64,000 nucleotides of DNA from Pseudomonas sp. EpS/L25. Its GTDB lineage: Bacteria; Pseudomonadota; Gammaproteobacteria; Pseudomonadales; Pseudomonadaceae. Below are positions 1-8,344 of this stretch, piece after piece (the stretch's first letter is position 1; each line of letters opens with the position of its first letter). Location: positions 64,735-128,734 of the forward strand of contig NZ_LNUP01000013.1 of NCBI RefSeq assembly GCF_001512295.1, read 5' to 3'. A model generated the notes under the pieces. That model was not told the origin of the DNA. It did not search any database and saw only the letters and a program-made list of their open reading frames with translations. The translations under genes and the position numbers were made by a program.

Positions 1-512
1 TCGGAAAGGTCGCCGTGGACCAGGCCGGCGCAGAGCATACGCACGATCTGGCCGATCATGAGGTCATGGTAGCGACGGGCCTCCTCGGCGCTCAGGGTCA
101 CGTCGTTGAGCCGCGGCGCGGCTTCGCCATTGCCGTCGGTGACCAGGTCCATCAGCAGCACGCCGTCGAGGAAATCGTGGGGCTTGGGCACCCGGACCCC
201 GGCATCGGCCAGCCGATAGAGCGCCGTCACCTCGGCGTTCTGCCAATTGTCCTCGCGCTCGCGGCGACCGAACTTGGTGCCCTTGGCCATGGCGCGGTTT
301 TCCCGACTGCCACGGACCTTGCGTCCCTCCTGGTATTGCGCGGCCTGGCGGAAGCTGCGCTTGTCGGCTTCCTTGTAGACCTTGGCACACCGTACCTGAC
401 TACCGCAGCGCACCACGTAGACCGCTGCCTCCTTGCCACTCATCAGGGGCCGTACCACCTCGTCGACCAAGCCGTCCTCGATCAGCGGCTCGATGCGTTT
501 GGGAGTTTTCAT
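1..512 (-). CDS. RIO1-family serine/threonine protein kinase (N-terminal part, cut by window edge)
   Basis: The frame is open from an ATG at 512 down to base 1, so the 3' end lies outside the window; about 170 residues are visible. They start MKTPKRIEPLIEDGLVDEVV and contain MSGKEAAVYVV, which matches the flexible phosphate loop of RIO kinases, and a lysine in RCAKVYKE that fits the ATP-anchoring lysine. The visible part ends LVHGDLSE, the catalytic-loop HGD(L)S motif. RIO kinases phosphorylate serine; in bacteria their substrates are poorly known. The gene diverges from nothing visible and is followed upstream by about 150 bases before pxpC, which has the same orientation. The long + strand frame over this region is a shadow: it has no recognisable motif, whereas this frame carries the full kinase signature. 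Confidence 0.88.
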   Translation of the reverse strand, partial: MKTPKRIEPLIEDGLVDEVVRPLMSGKEAAVYVVRCGSQVRCAKVYKEADKRSFRQAAQYQEGRKVRGSRENRAMAKGTKFGRREREDNWQNAEVTALYRLADAGVRVPKPHDFLDGVLLMDLVTDGNGEAAPRLNDVTLSAEEARRYHDLMIGQIVRMLCAGLVHGDLS

Positions 513-662
513 CGCCGGTTCCAGCTCCTTCTTGTCGGTCGTCACAACGGGACGGGCGAGGCAAGTTTCAAGCCAGCCGCCGAGAAAGGGAAGTCGGCAT
601 CGCCTCTGAGCGTGCGACTCATCGAAGCGGACAAGATTCCTCCTGCAAGACCGACTGCGCGT

Positions 663-1595
663 TCACCCACCGAAGAAGGCCAGGAAACGACGCCAGTCGG
701 CCTGGGCCTCGGTCAGCTCCACCGGGGCGAAGCGCACCTCGTGGTGGGCCGGACACTGCGCCAGGCGCCCGAGGTCCAACGGATGGACGAAACCCAGCAA
801 CGGATAACCGCCCATGGTCTGCCGATCGGCCATGAGCACGATGGGCTGGCCGTCGGGTGGCACCTGGATGGCGCCGGTCACCACTCCCAGTGACCATTGC
901 CGGCGCGGTGGCACCAGGGGCGTGGCACCGCCCAGGCGGATGCCCATGCGGTCGGATTGTGGGCTGAGCCGCCAGGGTTGTGCGCAGAACGCCTCCTGCT
1001 GCGCCATGCCGAAGGCCTCGGCATCGCCGCCGAAGATCACCCGCAGCGTCGGGCTCTGCCGGTAGTCCGGCACGAAGCGCCAGGCCGGCCCGCAGCGGCG
1101 CTCGTGCAGGCCGCGCACCTTGGCGCACGCCAGAACCTGTCCAGCCACCAAGGGCCCGCCCCGACCATCCGCGCCGCCCAGACCCTCACGCCTGTTGCTC
1201 GCTACGCTGCCCAGGGTCGGTGACGCCTGGAAGCCGCCGCCCGCGGCGGCCAGGTAGGCCCGTTGGCCGGCTTGGGCGAAGCCCAGGCGCAGGCGCGCGC
1301 CAGCGTGGACCGGAAAGCACGACCAGGGCGGCAGGGATTCGCCGTCCAGCCGGGCGTCCAGGGGCGCGCCGGTGAGGGCCAGCCAGGTGTCCGCCTGGAT
1401 CTCGAACTCCGCACCGCCCAGGGCGATCTCCAGCAGCGGCGCGGTGACGGGATTGCCCACCAGCCGGTTGGCCCAGCGCGCGGCCTGGCCGTCCATGGGC
1501 CCCGCGGGTGACACGCCCAGGTGCTGCCAGCCCTGGCGCCCCAGGTCCTGCAGCAGGGTCAGGGGACCGGGCTTGATGACCTGCATGCCGCTCAT
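663..1595 (-). CDS. pxpC: 5-oxoprolinase subunit PxpC (KipA/AHS2 domain)
   Basis: A 310-residue protein of the biotin-dependent carboxyltransferase/KipA family (AHS2 domain). With PxpA and PxpB it forms the ATP-dependent bacterial 5-oxoprolinase, which opens the pyroglutamate ring to give glutamate in the cytoplasm. The N-terminus shows the family signature LLQDLGRQGWQHLGVSPAG followed by GPMDGQAARWANRLVGN. The same motif occurs in the central domain of the carboxylase at 49554-53153, as expected for homologous domains. The ATG overlaps the pxpB stop by four bases (ATGA), so the two are translationally coupled. A second ATG three codons in is possible. The gene is last in a DUF1989-pxpA-pxpB-pxpC string. 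Confidence 0.9.
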   Translation of the reverse strand: MSGMQVIKPGPLTLLQDLGRQGWQHLGVSPAGPMDGQAARWANRLVGNPVTAPLLEIALGGAEFEIQADTWLALTGAPLDARLDGESLPPWSCFPVHAGARLRLGFAQAGQRAYLAAAGGGFQASPTLGSVASNRREGLGGADGRGGPLVAGQVLACAKVRGLHERRCGPAWRFVPDYRQSPTLRVIFGGDAEAFGMAQQEAFCAQPWRLSPQSDRMGIRLGGATPLVPPRRQWSLGVVTGAIQVPPDGQPIVLMADRQTMGGYPLLGFVHPLDLGRLAQCPAHHEVRFAPVELTEAQADWRRFLAFFGG

Positions 1596-2269
1596 GGACG
1601 GCCTCCCTGGGCACGAAAGGTCGCTTCATCGACCGGCACGAAACGCACCCGGTCACCGGGAGCCAGCAGACAGGGCGGCTCGGCCTGGGCATCGAAGACG
1701 GTCCACAGGCAGCGGCCGATGAGATTCCAGCCGCCCGGCGAGGCCTGGGGATAGACGGCGGTCTGGCGCTCGGCGATGGCCAGACTGCCGGCGGGCACGG
1801 CGGTACGCGGCGTGCTCCGCCGGGGCAGCGCCAGGCGTTCATCCAGCTCCCCGAGAAAGGCGAAGCCCGGCATGAAGCCGATAGCACCCACCTGATAATC
1901 ACGACCACAGTGCAGGGCGATGACCTCGGCCTGGCTCAGGCCACAGCGCTCGGCCACCTCGGCCAGATCGGGCCCGGCATAGAGCGTAGGCACCTGGTGC
2001 AGACGCCCACTCACGGCGGCGTTCACCGCGCCTGGCCAGTCAGCCAGTAACGGCTGTAACCCGGCTTGCAATCCGGCCAGGCTCAGGCGCAGCGGGTCGT
2101 AGTGCACCAGCAGGCTGGTCCAGCCCGCCACCAGATCGGTCACCGCCGCACCGAAAAGGGTGCGGATACCCTCACCGAGGCGAGCGATGCGCAACGGCAG
2201 CTCGGCATCCGGGCGCTCCGCGAGCTCGATCAGCAGGGCCGCCACGCCGAAGGGCTTGAGGACGATCAT
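1592..2269 (-). CDS. pxpB: 5-oxoprolinase subunit PxpB (KipI/AHS1 domain)
   Basis: A 225-residue AHS1/KipI-family subunit of 5-oxoprolinase. The start MIVLKPFGVAALLIELAE was chosen because its ATG overlaps the pxpA stop by four bases; the longer open frame upstream lies inside pxpA. Recognisable family features are the block IGFMPGFAFLGELDERLALP and the SLAIAERQTAVYPQASPGGW region with the conserved YP..SPGGW motif. These residues line the putative substrate site of the AHS1/AHS2 pair. Ends in a second ATGA overlap with pxpC. The whole gene set reads as one operon. Confidence 0.9.
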   Translation of the reverse strand: MIVLKPFGVAALLIELAERPDAELPLRIARLGEGIRTLFGAAVTDLVAGWTSLLVHYDPLRLSLAGLQAGLQPLLADWPGAVNAAVSGRLHQVPTLYAGPDLAEVAERCGLSQAEVIALHCGRDYQVGAIGFMPGFAFLGELDERLALPRRSTPRTAVPAGSLAIAERQTAVYPQASPGGWNLIGRCLWTVFDAQAEPPCLLAPGDRVRFVPVDEATFRAQGGRP

Positions 2270-3012
2270 AGGGCGTCCAGCGCCGCGCGCAGGCGCCGCA
2301 GGACCGCCAGGGACTCGGCGTTGTCGCCGTGCACGCAGAGGCTGTCGGCCTGCAGGCGCATGGGCTGGCCATCGAAGCCGGGGAAGTCGTCGCCACGGGC
2401 GATGGCGATGGCCTGGGCGAGGATACGTTCGGGATCGTGGTGGACGGCACCGACCTGGCCACGCGGCGCCAGGGAGCCGTCGGCCAGGTAGGCGCGGTCG
2501 GCGAAGGCCTCCAGCAACAGCGGCACACCGGCAGCCTCGGCCAGGCGCTGCTCGCGGATGTTGTCGGCCTTGGCCAGCACCATCAGCGGCAGGCCTTCGC
2601 GGTAACGGGCGCAGGCACGCAGTGCGGCGGCGAGCAGGGCATCGTCCTTGACCAGGGCGTTGTAGAGGGCGCCATGGGGTTTGACGTATTCGACGCGCAC
2701 GCCAGCGGCGCGGCAGAAGGCGTCCAGCGCGCCGATCTGGTAGAGGATCATGGCCTCCACCTCGTCTGGCGTGCAGGCCATGGGACGGCGACCGAAACCC
2801 ACCAGATCGGGATAGGCCGGATGGGCGCCGATCTGCACGCCGTTGGCTACCGCCAGGGTCACGGCGCGCTGCATGGTCAGGGGATCGGCCGCATGGAAAC
2901 CGCAAGCCAGGTTGGCCTGGTCGACCAGGGGAATGGCATGGGCATCGTCGCCCAGGGTCCAGGTACCGTAACTTTCACCGGAATCGCAATTGAGCAGCAG
3001 GCGGGCGGGCAT
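2266..3012 (-). CDS. pxpA: 5-oxoprolinase subunit PxpA (LamB/YcsF family)
   Basis: A 248-residue LamB/YcsF-family protein, the metal-binding hydrolase-like subunit of bacterial 5-oxoprolinase. The start at 3012 gives MPARLLLNCDSGESYGTW, which matches the conserved N-terminal NCD.GE.(F/Y)G motif; the 16 residues upstream in the same frame are not conserved in type and lack a good Shine-Dalgarno, whereas GAGGA sits just before this ATG. Other family marks are LACGFHAADPLTM, IGAHPAYPDLVGFGRR and VKPHGALYN. Four-base overlap with pxpB. The upstream DUF1989 gene ends 87 bases before this start and may be co-transcribed. Confidence 0.92.
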   Translation of the reverse strand: MPARLLLNCDSGESYGTWTLGDDAHAIPLVDQANLACGFHAADPLTMQRAVTLAVANGVQIGAHPAYPDLVGFGRRPMACTPDEVEAMILYQIGALDAFCRAAGVRVEYVKPHGALYNALVKDDALLAAALRACARYREGLPLMVLAKADNIREQRLAEAAGVPLLLEAFADRAYLADGSLAPRGQVGAVHHDPERILAQAIAIARGDDFPGFDGQPMRLQADSLCVHGDNAESLAVLRRLRAALDAL

Positions 3013-3099
3013 GACAGGGTCCTCGAAGGCAGTGGTCTGAGTGTCGGAAAGAACGACCACCGCTGTCCAACGAAAAACGCCTGCCCGCGCCGATAGCCG

Positions 3100-3951
3100 C
3101 TATCGCTCCCAGGCCGGCTTGACCACCTCCAGCCCATGGTTGCCTCGATAGGGCGCCCGCTCCGGCGAGCGCCAGCCGTCGAGCAACTCGGGGGAGAGAC
3201 GATAGACCTCCACCCCGAGCGGCCGGCAGACCGACAGCGGGTCCTGTTTCTCCGGTCCCCAGAGCGCCACCGACAGATCGCCGCCCGGACAGGTGGAGAG
3301 CGCGCAGAGCACGTCGATCTCGGCGAAGAATTCCAGGTAGTCGCCTACCTGGGCCGGACAGGCCTTCATGAAGTACATGCCGTCCTCGTTCAGCCCGGTG
3401 ACCTGGAAGATGTTCAGCACATCGTGCACATCGAACTCGGTCAACCCATGAGGCAGCACCGCACGGGTCAGGTTGGAATGGCAGTGGTGGTGGAAGTCTT
3501 CGCCGGTCAGCAGCTTGTTGACGTAGGGATCGCAGCGCGTGCCCAGCAGATCGTGGATGCGCCCGCCGTGCTCGTCGGTGCCATAGCTGGCCAGGGTGTC
3601 GTCGGTGATGGTCAACAGCGGCCGCAGGAACGGCAGGTTGGACCACAGCCGGTCGTGGGTGGAGACATGCGCGCCTTGCAGCTGCCGGGTGCGCGCCGCC
3701 CAGAGGCGCTCGCGGGGATCCTGGGCATTCCAGACATTGAAATCGCCCACCTGGGGCCCGTGGGGCGCGGTGACGCGGAACACGTGGTCGGCCGGGACCT
3801 GCCAGGCGCGCCCGGTACGGATCGGCACCTCGAACGCCTCGACCAGGGTACGGCCCTCCGGCTGGTGGCGGATGCGGTCGTAGAAGGCCTTGTCGACCTC
3901 GAAGGCGGTACCGGGCGACGGCTGGTAGGCGGCGGGGTAGTGCTTGAACAT
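3100..3951 (-). CDS. DUF1989 / urea carboxylase-associated family protein linked to pxpABC
   Basis: A 283-residue protein of the DUF1989 family, the family that includes carboxyguanidine deiminase subunits. The start MFKHYPAAYQPSPG at 3951 has GGAG upstream; 14 residues further upstream lack this. Core stretches are GDFNVWNAQDPRERLW, GTRCDPYVNKLLTGEDF, HHHCHSNL, TEFDVHDVLNIFQVTGL and the cysteine-bearing CALSTCPGGDLS. It is longer than the two DUF1989 proteins of the guanidine locus at 48-49.4 kb and is clearly a different subgroup. It is not next to a carboxylase; instead it precedes pxpABC, whose AHS1/AHS2 subunits are homologous to carboxylase domains. Its substrate is unknown. Inference: a hydrolase or deiminase acting on a cyclic or carboxylated amide feeding the Pxp complex. 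Confidence 0.82.
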   Translation of the reverse strand: MFKHYPAAYQPSPGTAFEVDKAFYDRIRHQPEGRTLVEAFEVPIRTGRAWQVPADHVFRVTAPHGPQVGDFNVWNAQDPRERLWAARTRQLQGAHVSTHDRLWSNLPFLRPLLTITDDTLASYGTDEHGGRIHDLLGTRCDPYVNKLLTGEDFHHHCHSNLTRAVLPHGLTEFDVHDVLNIFQVTGLNEDGMYFMKACPAQVGDYLEFFAEIDVLCALSTCPGGDLSVALWGPEKQDPLSVCRPLGVEVYRLSPELLDGWRSPERAPYRGNHGLEVVKPAWER

Positions 3952-4055
3952 GGCAAAGCTCCAACTGGGGTAACGAATCCTTTCGGCATGCAAGGAGAGG
4001 ACCGCTCGCGTCAGCTGCCCTACAATGGGCGCTTTGCGGCCGCTGCGAATCGTCC

Positions 4056-5408
4056 ATGACCACCCTGCTCGCCGACTGGCGCCACCCCGTCCTGCACCGC
4101 CGCGTCTGGGCGCTGGCCGCGCCGATGATCCTGTCCAACCTCAGCGTGCCGCTGGTCACCCTGGTCGACAGCGCCATCGCCGGCCATCTGCCGGAAGCCC
4201 GCCAGCTCGCCGCGGTGGCCATGGGTGGCGCCTTCTACACGGCACTGCTGGGTATCCTCGGCTTCCTGCGCATGGGCACCACCGGCTTCGCCGCCCAGGC
4301 CAGTGGCCGGCGCGATGGCGCCGGCCTGCGCCAGATCCTCTTGCAGGCCGGCCTGCTGGGCCTGGGCCTGTCGCTGCTCCTGCTGCTGATCGCCAGCCTG
4401 GCGCTCGATCCCCTGCTCGCCTGGCTCGGCCTGGATCCCGCCTTCGCCGAACTGGCCGCGCGCTTCCTGCACCTGCGTCTGCTCGGCCTGCCGGCAGCCC
4501 TGCTCAGCTACGCCGTGATCGGCTGGCTGCTCGGCACCCAGGATGCACGCACGCCGCTGGTGCTGCTGCTTACCACCAACGCCCTGAATCTGCTGCTGGT
4601 GACCGTCTTCGTGCTCGGTCTCGGCGCCGGGGTGCAGGGCATCGCCCTGGCCTCGGTCCTGGCGGAATGGAGCGGCGTGCTGCTCGGCCTCTGGCTAGTG
4701 CTCCGCCGCCTACGGCTGTGGCCGGGACGGATCGACCGCCCGGCCTTGCGTCGGCTGGCCAGCTGGCGCCCGCTGCTGGCGGTCAATCGCGACATCTTCA
4801 TCCGCTCCCTGGCGCTGCAGGCGGTGTTCCTGCTGTTCGCCACCCAGGGCGCCCAGTTGGGCGAGACCACCGTCGCCGCCAATGCCCTGCTGCTCAACGG
4901 CCTGCTGGTCACCGCCTTCGCCCTGGACGGCCTCGCCCATGCGGTGGAGGCCCTGGCCGGCCACGCCCTGGGCGCCCGCGAAGGGGCCATCCTACGCCGG
5001 GTACTGGTGATCGCCGGTGGCTGGTCGCTGCTGGCCAGCCTGGTGTTCGCCGTTGCCTTCGCCCTGGGCGGCGATCTCTTCGTCGCCCTGCAGAGCGACA
5101 TCGCCGCGGTGCGCCAGGAAGCCCACCAATATCTGCCCTATCTGGCCCTGCTGCCGCTGGTCGCCATGGTCAGCTACCTGCTGGACGGCCTCTTCATCGG
5201 TGCCACTCGCGCCCGGGAGATGCGCAACTCGATGCTGCTGGCGTTGCTGCTGGCACTGCCGCTCGGCTGGCTGCTGCGTGGACTCGGCAACCATGGCCTG
5301 TGGCTGGCCTTCCTCACCTTCATGGCCCTGCGTGGCCTGATCTCGGCGATCCTGGCCTGGCGCCTGGCGCGGCGCGAAGGCTGGTTGACCGATGCCCCCG
5401 GCAACTGA
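4056..5408 (+). CDS. dinF: MATE-family efflux transporter, DinF type
   Basis: A 450-residue, very hydrophobic protein with about 12 predicted membrane segments. The opening WALAAPMILSNLSVPLVTLVDSAIAGHL and LGFLRMGTTGFAAQASG correspond to the DinF subgroup of MATE antiporters, which export organic cations or oxidised metabolites using a proton or sodium gradient at the inner membrane. The start at 4056 gives MTTLLADWRHPVLHRRVW; a longer alternative frame overlapping it is out of phase. The gene diverges from the DUF1989-pxp operon, with 104 bases between the two starts. The substrate cannot be told from sequence. Confidence 0.88.
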   Translation: MTTLLADWRHPVLHRRVWALAAPMILSNLSVPLVTLVDSAIAGHLPEARQLAAVAMGGAFYTALLGILGFLRMGTTGFAAQASGRRDGAGLRQILLQAGLLGLGLSLLLLLIASLALDPLLAWLGLDPAFAELAARFLHLRLLGLPAALLSYAVIGWLLGTQDARTPLVLLLTTNALNLLLVTVFVLGLGAGVQGIALASVLAEWSGVLLGLWLVLRRLRLWPGRIDRPALRRLASWRPLLAVNRDIFIRSLALQAVFLLFATQGAQLGETTVAANALLLNGLLVTAFALDGLAHAVEALAGHALGAREGAILRRVLVIAGGWSLLASLVFAVAFALGGDLFVALQSDIAAVRQEAHQYLPYLALLPLVAMVSYLLDGLFIGATRAREMRNSMLLALLLALPLGWLLRGLGNHGLWLAFLTFMALRGLISAILAWRLARREGWLTDAPGN

Positions 5409-5472
5409 GCCGGCGGAACCGACCGGGTGACACGCCGCTCAAAGCCGGGAATCCCCTGCCGAGAGCCCTGCC

Positions 5473-5610
5473 ATGAGCCAAGACACCCGAGACCAGGAGC
5501 CCCTGGATACCCCGGTCGAGCCGGACGATGTCCCCGAGCACCAGAAGCCGGAGAACCTGGAAAAGCTCAAGGATTATGGCCGGGACCAGATCCCGCCGGG
5601 CGTCGCCTGA
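5473..5610 (+). CDS. Small acidic protein, 45 residues, unknown function
   Basis: A 45-codon frame starting MSQDTRDQEPLDTPVEPD and ending GRDQIPPGVA. It is strongly acidic and rich in D, E and P, without cysteines or membrane segments, and likely disordered. It begins 65 bases after dinF, preceded by GAGAGCCCTGCC, a reasonable ribosome binding site. The amino-acid composition and third-position G/C use look like coding sequence, and small acidic proteins of this style are common in Pseudomonas. I do not recognise a named family. Confidence 0.6.
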   Translation: MSQDTRDQEPLDTPVEPDDVPEHQKPENLEKLKDYGRDQIPPGVA

Positions 5611-5730
5611 CGCCAACCCTGAACCCCTCGACAAAAGCCGCCGACGAGGGTGGCAAAGCCTTGGCGGAGCTTCTAGCATCGGCCGGGATAAGTCGGCCCC
5701 TGGGCCTTCGTGAAGGGAATCGAAGTCACC

Positions 5731-6279
5731 ATGCCCGTCAGGTCCAGCCTGTCGCCCCTCCTTGCGCTCGTCACAGTCACTCTGCTGATGCTCGTCGCGC
5801 CCTGCGTGCGGGCCGTCGACGGCTACGCGGGCATCGCCTTCGGCACCGATCAGAAGACCTTCCTCGCCAAGCGCCTGTGCAACTTCCAGCCACGCAAGAG
5901 CGACGTGAATGGCGTCGACTACCTCGGCTGCGACGACCTTGCCTTCGCGGGCGAGAAGGTCGAGGCCGGCGCCTTCTTCATCAATGGCAAGTTCCTGCGC
6001 TTCTCCATCGTCACGCCCCTGGCCCAATCCTTCCTGATCGCCGAGGGCCTCACCCAGAAGTACGGCAAGCCCTCGTCCCAGTCATCCGCCGAGGCCTTCG
6101 AGCAGCTGTCCCACGATGACGATGCCCAGGCCTACCTGGCCTTCGATCACGACACCGTCTTCTACAAATTCAGCGCCCGTGCCGCCCGCAAGAAACAGGT
6201 CCTGCTGATCTATACCTCGCCCCGCTACGAGCAGTTGCTCAAGGAGAAACAACTGCTGTTGCTCAAGCAGTCCCTCTAA
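5731..6279 (+). CDS. Secreted protein of unknown function
   Basis: A 182-residue protein with a clear N-terminal signal peptide: MPVRSSLSPLLALVTVTLLM, then a short stretch ending near VRA before VDGYAGIAFGTDQ. No lipobox cysteine, so it is probably periplasmic. Two cysteines (in RLCNFQ and LGCDDL) could form a disulphide. The mature part reads like a small periplasmic sensor or partner protein; FNGKFLRFS-type blocks and QKYGKPSSQSS resemble proteins that compare two versions of a short repeat, but I do not recognise the family. A GTG at 5710 would add seven residues; the ATG with GAAG upstream makes the better signal peptide. Confidence 0.7.
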   Translation: MPVRSSLSPLLALVTVTLLMLVAPCVRAVDGYAGIAFGTDQKTFLAKRLCNFQPRKSDVNGVDYLGCDDLAFAGEKVEAGAFFINGKFLRFSIVTPLAQSFLIAEGLTQKYGKPSSQSSAEAFEQLSHDDDAQAYLAFDHDTVFYKFSARAARKKQVLLIYTSPRYEQLLKEKQLLLLKQSL

Positions 6280-6455
6280 ACATTCGGTAACAGCTCGTCG
6301 GACAATGGGGCTCTTAGCCATCAAAGTGTCGTCCGGTTCACGTCCAGCAGGAAACAAGCCATGAACAATGGCAGATAGCCACGGTCAGAACGCGGGCAAG
6401 GAGCCCCATCCTGTCACCGGCTACTTACGGACGTCGTTCCTCCGGGAGTCCTACC

Positions 6456-6569
6456 ATGATCGAACCTGTCGCGATGCGCGCCCCTGGCGCCGCAGCGATC
6501 ACGCTTTCGTTTGCACCAGCGCTTGGCTCCAGCGGCACAGGTTCTCTTTTGAAAAGGATCATTCAATGA
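6456..6569 (+). CDS. 37-residue upstream ORF coupled to the acyltransferase gene
   Basis: A short frame that starts MIEPVAMRAPGAAAITLSF and ends KRIIQ. It has a GGGAG ribosome binding site about seven bases before its ATG, and its TGA overlaps the ATG of the next gene in an ATGA. This arrangement is typical of translational coupling. The rest of the 286-base gap between 6280 and 6565 shows no other gene. The peptide itself is not recognised. It may be a leader peptide that controls translation of the acyltransferase, or simply a small protein; a chance ORF is possible. Confidence 0.45.
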   Translation: MIEPVAMRAPGAAAITLSFAPALGSSGTGSLLKRIIQ

Positions 6570-7606
6570 ACACTCGCAATCTCTGGGTCGACTATGCCAA
6601 GGCCATTGGCATCATCCTGGTGGTCTATGGCCACGTCGTCCGTGGTCTGCTCAACGCCGGCATCCTGCAGGACGCCGAATTCCACGGTCTGGTGGACAGC
6701 GTCATCTACAGCTTCCACATGCCGCTGTTCTTCTTCCTGTCCGGACTCTTCTTCTACAACTCCTTCGTCAAGCGCGGTACCGGCGGTCTGCTGGTGAACA
6801 AGATCGACACCATCGTCTATCCGTTCCTGGTCTGGTCGCTGCTGCAGGGCTCGGTCGAGGCGCTGATGTCGCGCTATACCAACGGCGGCGTGAGCTTCAG
6901 CGAGGTGTTGACGGTCTGGGAGCCACGCCAGCAATTCTGGTTCCTCTATGCGCTGTTCCTGGTGTTCTGCCTGGCCATGCTCGCCTACCGCTGGGCCAAG
7001 CCCATGGCCTTCTTCGCCGTGTTCGCCTTCGGCGCCCTGGTCTATCTGTTCCAGAACGCCGGTCCGGAAGACTTCTTCTTCACCTTCACCGCGCAGAACT
7101 TCGTCTTCTTCGCCTTCGGCGTCTGGTTCAACAACTTCAAGCAGGCCATCGAGGAGCAGGCCGGCCGGGTGATGCTGGGCTCGGGGCTGCTGTTCGTCGT
7201 GCTGGAATACTGGTTCCACGGCCTGCTGGGTCTGGTCTACACCGACCGCGGCCTGGCCACCCTGGTACTGGCGCTCAATGGCATCATCTTCGTCAGCGCC
7301 ACCTGCATGGTACTGGCGCAGCGTCCGCTGCAGTGGCTGCTGACCCTGGGCACCCTGTCCATGCCCATCTACGTCATGCACGTGCTGACCGGCAGTGGCG
7401 CCCGCATCATCCTGAGCAAGGGCTTGCACATCAATGACGGCCTGCTGCATATCTTGGCCGGCTGCGCCTTCGGCATCCTGGTGCCGGTGGCCGTCGCCAA
7501 ATTCCTGGAAGCACGCAACATCAACGGACTGTTCGAGGCGCCGGCGTGGATCTCCGCCCGGCGGTGGCTTCGGCCCAAAGCTGAAACGCCCCGCCCCGCC
7601 GTCTGA
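6566..7606 (+). CDS. Membrane acyltransferase (acyltransferase-3 / fucose O-acetylase-like family)
   Basis: A 346-residue inner-membrane protein with about ten hydrophobic segments. It opens with MNTRNLWVDYAKAIGIILVV followed by YGHVVRGL; the D-x-x-K-x-x-x-I and GH pattern at the N-terminus is characteristic of acyltransferase-3 proteins, with FHMPLFFFLSGLFF as the second family block. Such enzymes transfer acetyl groups to exported sugars, lipids or glucans. The start was chosen at 6566 because AGGA lies upstream and the family motif begins here; the frame continues upstream but without similarity. No glycan-synthesis genes lie nearby, so the acceptor is unknown. A strong terminator follows at 7681-7724. 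Confidence 0.83.
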   Translation: MNTRNLWVDYAKAIGIILVVYGHVVRGLLNAGILQDAEFHGLVDSVIYSFHMPLFFFLSGLFFYNSFVKRGTGGLLVNKIDTIVYPFLVWSLLQGSVEALMSRYTNGGVSFSEVLTVWEPRQQFWFLYALFLVFCLAMLAYRWAKPMAFFAVFAFGALVYLFQNAGPEDFFFTFTAQNFVFFAFGVWFNNFKQAIEEQAGRVMLGSGLLFVVLEYWFHGLLGLVYTDRGLATLVLALNGIIFVSATCMVLAQRPLQWLLTLGTLSMPIYVMHVLTGSGARIILSKGLHINDGLLHILAGCAFGILVPVAVAKFLEARNINGLFEAPAWISARRWLRPKAETPRPAV

Positions 7607-7680
7607 GTGAGTGCACTGGCCAGGGGCGCCTTGCGCCCTTGGCCGGAGCGGCAGAGTTTTCGGATCACCGCGCAAGACAC

Positions 7681-7724
7681 AACAAAAAACCCGCTACCTG
7701 TCACCAGCTAGCGGGTTTTTTGTT
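7681..7724. terminator. Bidirectional intrinsic terminator
   Basis: A perfect 16-bp inverted repeat (AACAAAAAACCCGCTA and its complement) separated by 12 bases, with a run of A on the left and a run of T on the right. It lies between the convergent acyltransferase (ends 7606) and glycine-zipper gene (ends 7760) and can end transcription from both sides. Confidence 0.9.
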
Positions 7725-7759
7725 GGCTGAAGCCCTGGGGCCTCAGCCGCTGACGCGGA

Positions 7760-8287
7760 TCACTGGCTGGCCAGCACCTGGCCGTTCTTCACTTCCAGTT
7801 GCTTGCCCGGCTCGTGGTCCATGCGGACCTGGCCGATCTTGCCGTCCAGCAGATACTTCACGTCATAGCCAACCACCTTGTCGCTGCTGTCGGTGACCGT
7901 GTTGCAGCGGGTCTGGGTGGTGGTATAGGTGTCGCGATTCTGCATGTATTCCTGACCCTTGTTGCCGGCGTAACCACCGCCGACCGCACCGGCGATGGTC
8001 GCCAGGGTCTTGCCGCTGCCGTTGCCGACCTGGTTGCCCAGCAGGCCACCCACTACCGCACCTACGGCGGTACCGGCGATCTGGTGCTGGTCCTGGACCG
8101 GGCGACGGTGGGTCACCGTCACGTCCTTGCAGACCTCGCGGGGCGTCTTGACCGTTTCCTTCACCGGCTGGACGGCGACGACCTCGGCGTACTGAGGCCC
8201 GCGGTCGACGAAACTGTAGGCCACGGCGCCACCCGCAGTGGCGACGACGACACCCAGAACCGTACCTACGAGCATCGACTTGTTCAC
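7760..8287 (-). CDS. Glycine-zipper 2TM domain protein
   Basis: A 175-residue protein with an N-terminal membrane anchor or uncleaved signal (MNKSMLVGTVLGVVVATAGG) and no lipobox cysteine. The central part, GTAVGAVVGGLLGNQVGNGS followed by AGAVGGGYAGNKGQEY, is the two-helix glycine zipper found in SlyB/Rick17kDa-type envelope proteins. The region KDVTVTHRRPVQDQHQIAG before it and TRCNTVTDSSDKVVGYDVKY after it are typical of the Pseudomonas version. Likely an envelope-integrity protein of the periplasm or outer membrane. It sits convergent with the acyltransferase and downstream of secF by 57 bases. Confidence 0.85.
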   Translation of the reverse strand: MNKSMLVGTVLGVVVATAGGAVAYSFVDRGPQYAEVVAVQPVKETVKTPREVCKDVTVTHRRPVQDQHQIAGTAVGAVVGGLLGNQVGNGSGKTLATIAGAVGGGYAGNKGQEYMQNRDTYTTTQTRCNTVTDSSDKVVGYDVKYLLDGKIGQVRMDHEPGKQLEVKNGQVLASQ

Positions 8288-8344
8288 TACAACCTCCTGA
8301 CTACTGTCATAGCGGGCATAAGGCCCTTTACCATGCCTAGGACA

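Noticed and set aside
15-893. 292-codon + frame at the window start
   Set aside because: It is the shadow of the RIO1 kinase and pxpC on the other strand; it has no motif and no ribosome site, while the minus frames carry full family signatures.
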